The notes under the pieces are model-generated. The model was not told the origin of the DNA and did no database searches. It worked only from the letters and a program-made list of their open reading frames with translations. Shown here piece after piece: positions 6,780-8,511 of a stretch of 8,511 nt of DNA (the first letter of the stretch is position 1; each line of letters starts with the position of its first letter). The stretch is from Campylobacterota bacterium (GTDB lineage Bacteria; Campylobacterota; Campylobacteria; Campylobacterales; Sulfurovaceae): contig QMKT01000082.1 of NCBI GenBank assembly GCA_003646505.1, positions 1 through 8,511 on the forward strand, in the 5' to 3' direction. Made by a program: the position numbers and the translations under genes.

Positions 6780-8028
6780 AATAGATTGATTTATCATAGA
6801 TAACAAAATCTTGTGCCAATACTTTCATCTCTTCTTTGATCGTTGCATGAAGTGCTGCATCATTTACATTGTCAAGAACATCAGCGATCTTGTTTGCGAT
6901 GATCTCAAATTCTTTTTCTTTCATCCCACGGGAAGTCAATGCTGGTGAACCTATACGTACCCCTGAAGTGACAAATGGAGATCTTGTTTCACCAGGAACG
7001 GTGTTTTTGTTAACCGTGATACCTGCTGCACCAAGTGCTGCGTCAGCGTCTTTTCCTGAGAAGTCTTTATCTAAGAATGAAACAAGTACAAGGTGATTGT
7101 CTGTACCGCCAGAGACTACATCATAACCACGAGCTACAAGTACTTCAGCAAGCTTAGAAGCATTTACTTTGACTTGTTTTGCATGTGTTTTCCATGCATC
7201 TGAAAGATTATATTTAAATCCAACTGCTTTAGCTGCGATCACATGTACCAGTGGACCACCCTGAAGACCTGGGAAGATAGCAGAATTGATCTTCTTTGCT
7301 ATGGCTTCATCATTGGTCATGATCATACCACCACGAGGACCTGCAAGAGTTTTGTGTGTGGTTGTAGTGACAACATCTGCATAAGGGAATGGGCTGGGGT
7401 GCTCACCTGCACATACTAAACCAGCAATGTGAGCGATGTCAGCAAAGAGAATGGCACCTACTTCATCAGCGATTTCTCTAAACTTTTTAAAGTCGATCTC
7501 TCTAGCATAAGCAGAAGCACCACATACGATGATCTTTGGCTGTACTATTTTTGCAATACGAATTACTTCGTCATAGTTAATGCGACCATCAAGTTCAACA
7601 CCATAAGTAAAGCTTGAGTAGTTTTTTCCTGAAAAACTTGGTTTAGAACCATGTGTCAAGTGACCACCATGACTTAAGTCCATACCTAAGAGTTTATCTC
7701 CAGCTTTAAGAAGTGCTGCATAGACTGCACCATTTGCCTGAGAACCTGAGTGAGGTTGTACATTGGCATAGTTACACTCAAAAAGTTCACATGCTCTGTC
7801 AATAGCAAGTTGTTCTACAACATCTGCAAATTCACATCCACCATAGTATCTTTTATATGGGTAACCTTCTGCATATTTGTTTGTAAAGACAGAACCCATT
7901 GCTTCCATCACTGCAGGAAGTGTAAAGTTCTCAGATGCGATCATCTCTAAGTGGTCAGTTTGTCTTTCTCTCTCATTCTCAATAGCTTGAAAAATCTCCG
8001 GGTCAAATGATTCAATTTCGTATGACAT
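6778..8028 (-). CDS. glyA: Serine hydroxymethyltransferase
   Basis: GlyA is the cytoplasmic PLP enzyme that converts serine plus tetrahydrofolate to glycine plus 5,10-methylene-tetrahydrofolate, the main one-carbon source. The full 416 residues match the bacterial length. Seen in order: ASENF at 31-35, KRYYGG at 59-64, [11 protein letters not shown] at 93-103, ADIAHIAGL at 196-204 with D197 and H200 around PLP, and [14 protein letters not shown] at 221-234 with K226 as the Schiff-base lysine. FPGLQGGP is at 252-259 and SGVRIGSPA at 355-363. The ATG at 8028 has a clear AAGGA upstream, and a likely promoter lies about 35-40 nt further up. The TAG stop doubles as part of the next gene's ribosome site. 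The enzyme is intact with no unusual residues. Confidence 0.98.
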   Translation of the reverse strand: MSYEIESFDPEIFQAIENERERQTDHLEMIASENFTLPAVMEAMGSVFTNKYAEGYPYKRYYGGCEFADVVEQLAIDRACELFECNYANVQPHSGSQANGAVYAALLKAGDKLLGMDLSHGGHLTHGSKPSFSGKNYSSFTYGVELDGRINYDEVIRIAKIVQPKIIVCGASAYAREIDFKKFREIADEVGAILFADIAHIAGLVCAGEHPSPFPYADVVTTTTHKTLAGPRGGMIMTNDEAIAKKINSAIFPGLQGGPLVHVIAAKAVGFKYNLSDAWKTHAKQVKVNASKLAEVLVARGYDVVSGGTDNHLVLVSFLDKDFSGKDADAALGAAGITVNKNTVPGETRSPFVTSGVRIGSPALTSRGMKEKEFEIIANKIADVLDNVNDAALHATIKEEMKVLAQDFVIYDKSIY

Positions 8029-8061
8029 TAGGGTTCCTTATGTTCAGTGTAATTTATCTGT

Positions 8062-8067
8062 ATTTAT
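8062..8067 (-). promoter_or_regulatory. Candidate -10 element for glyA
   Basis: TATAAA on the minus strand, within GCTATAAATACAG, lies 34 nt upstream of the glyA ATG, leaving a short leader that contains the AAGGA ribosome site. No good -35 hexamer is present. Housekeeping promoters of Campylobacterota often lack one and rely on AT-rich upstream DNA, which is present here. Confidence 0.4.
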
Positions 8068-8132
8068 AGCGAATTTAATCTAAATTTGTTATGAATTTTG
8101 AAGAGGTGCTTTTATTTTGATTTAAAGTTTAT

Positions 8133-8159
8133 TGTGTACAATTATGGAAAGGGTACACA
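8133..8159. repeat. Inverted repeat TGTGTAC / GTACACA
   Basis: Perfect 7-bp arms at 8133-8139 and 8153-8159 are separated by 13 bases. The repeat lies between the small membrane-peptide ORF and the glyA promoter region. It could be a protein-binding site or a hairpin at the end of the small transcript. Confidence 0.5.
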
Positions 8160-8164
8160 GAAGT

Positions 8165-8187
8165 CTAAGGAACTGATTCTTCCTTAG
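8165..8187. repeat. Stem-loop CTAAGGAA / TTCCTTAG
   Basis: Perfect 8-bp arms at 8165-8172 and 8180-8187 enclose a 7-base loop, 19 nt after the stop of the 36-residue ORF on the minus strand. No T-run follows on either strand, so it lacks the signature of a classic intrinsic terminator. It may protect or end the small transcript. Confidence 0.55.
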
Positions 8188-8195
8188 GCCTTGTG

Positions 8196-8212
8196 AGACT
8201 AGACTTTAGTCT
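8196..8212. repeat. Inverted repeat AGACTA / TAGTCT over the small ORF's stop codon
   Basis: Six-base perfect arms at 8196-8201 and 8207-8212 enclose five bases. AAGTCT at 8161-8166 is also complementary to AGACTT at 8202-8207, so this and the neighbouring stem could form alternative folds. Confidence 0.4.
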
Positions 8213-8316
8213 TTGTCTGTGTTTCTTTTCCTTTTATTCTCTTTGTAATTCAACCACATAATTGTAACTTTCGTTACTCCAAGAATTAAAGCAAATGCAG
8301 AAAACATTGTTTCCAT
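8206..8316 (-). CDS. Putative 36-residue membrane peptide, function unknown
   Basis: I do not recognise this gene. It starts at ATG 8314-8316 with a strong AGAGG Shine-Dalgarno 7 nt upstream and ends at TAA 8206-8208. The product starts METMFSAFALILG. It has a hydrophobic stretch at about residues 5-22, then a strongly basic tail (KENKRKR) and a charged end. This is the layout of a single-pass small membrane protein with its C-terminus in the cytoplasm. No frame on either strand offers a longer gene here. Perfect stem-loops begin 19 nt after the stop, and the Shine-Dalgarno has a perfect 8-nt complement downstream (8101-8108). It could be a small accessory subunit of a transporter encoded to the right of the window, a type I toxin-like peptide, or a chance ORF. 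The ribosome site and amphiphilic composition favour a real gene. Confidence 0.45.
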   Translation of the reverse strand: METMFSAFALILGVTKVTIMWLNYKENKRKRNTDKD

Positions 8317-8332
8317 ATACACACCTCTTGCT

Positions 8333-8386
8333 CTAGATTTTTACCACCCATATATAAATGCCAAGTCCAAACCCTAAATAGAACAA
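8333..8386 (-). CDS. Possible tiny hydrophobic ORF upstream of the 36-residue peptide
   Basis: The frame runs from TTG at 8384-8386 to TAG at 8333-8335 and reads FYLGFGLGIYIWVVKI after the first codon, almost wholly hydrophobic and ending in a lysine. The frame is open only back to 8401, where a TAG precedes it, and contains no ATG. AGGG at 8400-8403 is 13 nt from the TTG, which is poor spacing. It ends 16 nt before the next small ORF. It may be a real tiny membrane peptide, the eroded remains of one, or chance. Confidence 0.2.
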   Translation of the reverse strand: MFYLGFGLGIYIWVVKI

Positions 8387-8457
8387 AAGTGAAACACTAC
8401 CCTAGCTGTAAAAGGGTACAGTAAAAGAATAGCTATTTTTCTCAGATGTATGTGAAA

Positions 8458-8476
8458 ATATGTCAAATTGTCATAT
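8458..8476. repeat. 19-bp imperfect palindrome near the right edge
   Basis: ATATGTCA at 8458-8465 and TGTCATAT at 8469-8476 match as inverted arms at 7 of 8 positions around a three-base centre. The minus strand contains TTGACA (8461-8466) inside it, a perfect -35 hexamer, but no -10 at the proper distance. It is a possible operator for the small ORFs. Confidence 0.35.
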
Positions 8477-8511
8477 TAATGTTAAGACCTTATAAAACCT
8501 CTTATATAGTA

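Larger units (their letters stand above)
8101..8329. repeat. Distant inverted repeat pairing the small ORF's Shine-Dalgarno with a downstream site
   Basis: AAGAGGTG at 8101-8108 on the plus strand is the same 8-mer as the minus-strand Shine-Dalgarno region of the 36-residue ORF (8322-8329). In a minus-strand transcript spanning both, CACCTCTT would lie 97 nt after the stop codon and could pair with the ribosome site over eight bases plus one G-U. Confidence 0.45.
8148..8420. repeat. 10-bp direct repeat AAAGGGTACA flanking the small ORFs
   Basis: Exact copies lie at 8148-8157 and 8411-8420, one on each side of the tiny ORFs. The similarity continues as CAG after the first copy and G after the second. 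Each copy also contributes to a local inverted repeat: TGTGTAC/GTACACA on one side, and TACCCT/AGGGTA at 8398-8403 and 8413-8418 on the other. Confidence 0.45.
8029..8511. other. 483-bp region without a conventional gene, upstream of glyA
   Basis: This AT-rich stretch holds the glyA promoter region, several inverted repeats and one or two tiny hydrophobic ORFs on the minus strand. No longer coding frame, tRNA or known riboswitch was recognised. On the minus strand one frame enters from the right edge and reads LYKRFYKVLTLI then TGA (8473-8475), which could be the tail of a gene outside the window but is too short to judge. Confidence 0.6.

Noticed and set aside
8029..8160. Glycine riboswitch upstream of glyA
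   Set aside because: The likely leader is under 40 nt and no tandem aptamer-like conserved sequence was seen.
8165..8187. Stem-loop considered as an intrinsic terminator
   Set aside because: No T-run follows the stem on either strand and the stem is not GC-rich.
8206..8316. 36-residue peptide as CydX, the small subunit of cytochrome bd
   Set aside because: It shares only short ILG and MWL fragments at the wrong spacing, and no cydAB is adjacent.
8446..8511. Plus-strand frame from ATG to the right edge
   Set aside because: Only 22 codons are visible, there is no Shine-Dalgarno, and it overlaps the near-palindrome; it cannot be supported.

Overview
The window reads as a low-GC, gene-dense stretch of a Campylobacterota (epsilonproteobacterial) chromosome, probably from a Sulfurovum/Sulfurimonas-like free-living or vent-type member. 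Three things point there: the order glyA - small conserved protein - SPOR protein - (trpE) - aroE, which from memory resembles the Campylobacter glyA-to-aroE neighbourhood; a two-component pair closely resembling Campylobacter RacRS / Helicobacter ArsRS; and a membrane-anchored multihaem cytochrome c. The species is not determined.

Every supported gene lies on the minus strand, so the biological order runs from high to low coordinates. At 8029-8511 there is no conventional gene, but there are one or two tiny hydrophobic ORFs and several inverted repeats. Next is glyA (6778-8028). It is followed in the same reading frame, directly after its TAG stop, by a conserved-looking 164-codon gene (6274-6768) that has no ATG, GTG or TTG at its expected start. 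A short AT-rich gap with a likely promoter and a palindrome leads to a SPOR-domain membrane protein (5464-6219), trpE (4051-5457) and aroE (3237-4031). After them come an octahaem c-type cytochrome (1857-3203), an OmpR-family response regulator (1142-1795) and its sensor kinase (from 1145 leftwards, cut by the window edge).

Functionally, glyA (serine/glycine/one-carbon), aroE (shikimate step) and trpE (first committed step of tryptophan synthesis) are housekeeping biosynthesis genes, and the SPOR protein is probably a peptidoglycan-binding envelope protein. The cytochrome and the sensor/regulator pair may form a respiratory or redox-response module, because the regulator starts 61 bp after the cytochrome gene on the same strand. 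That link is an inference.

The most unusual points are: (1) the apparent AUA start, or lost start, of the gene after glyA, with a well-placed Shine-Dalgarno overlapping the glyA stop; (2) the 36-codon membrane-peptide ORF at 8206-8316, whose Shine-Dalgarno has a perfect 8-nt complement downstream of the ORF, an arrangement that recalls type I toxin mRNAs; (3) an octahaem cytochrome next to a RacRS/ArsRS-like system; and (4) a 9-bp perfect palindrome covering an extended -10 element. No rRNA, tRNA, CRISPR array, insertion sequence or convincing intrinsic terminator was seen.
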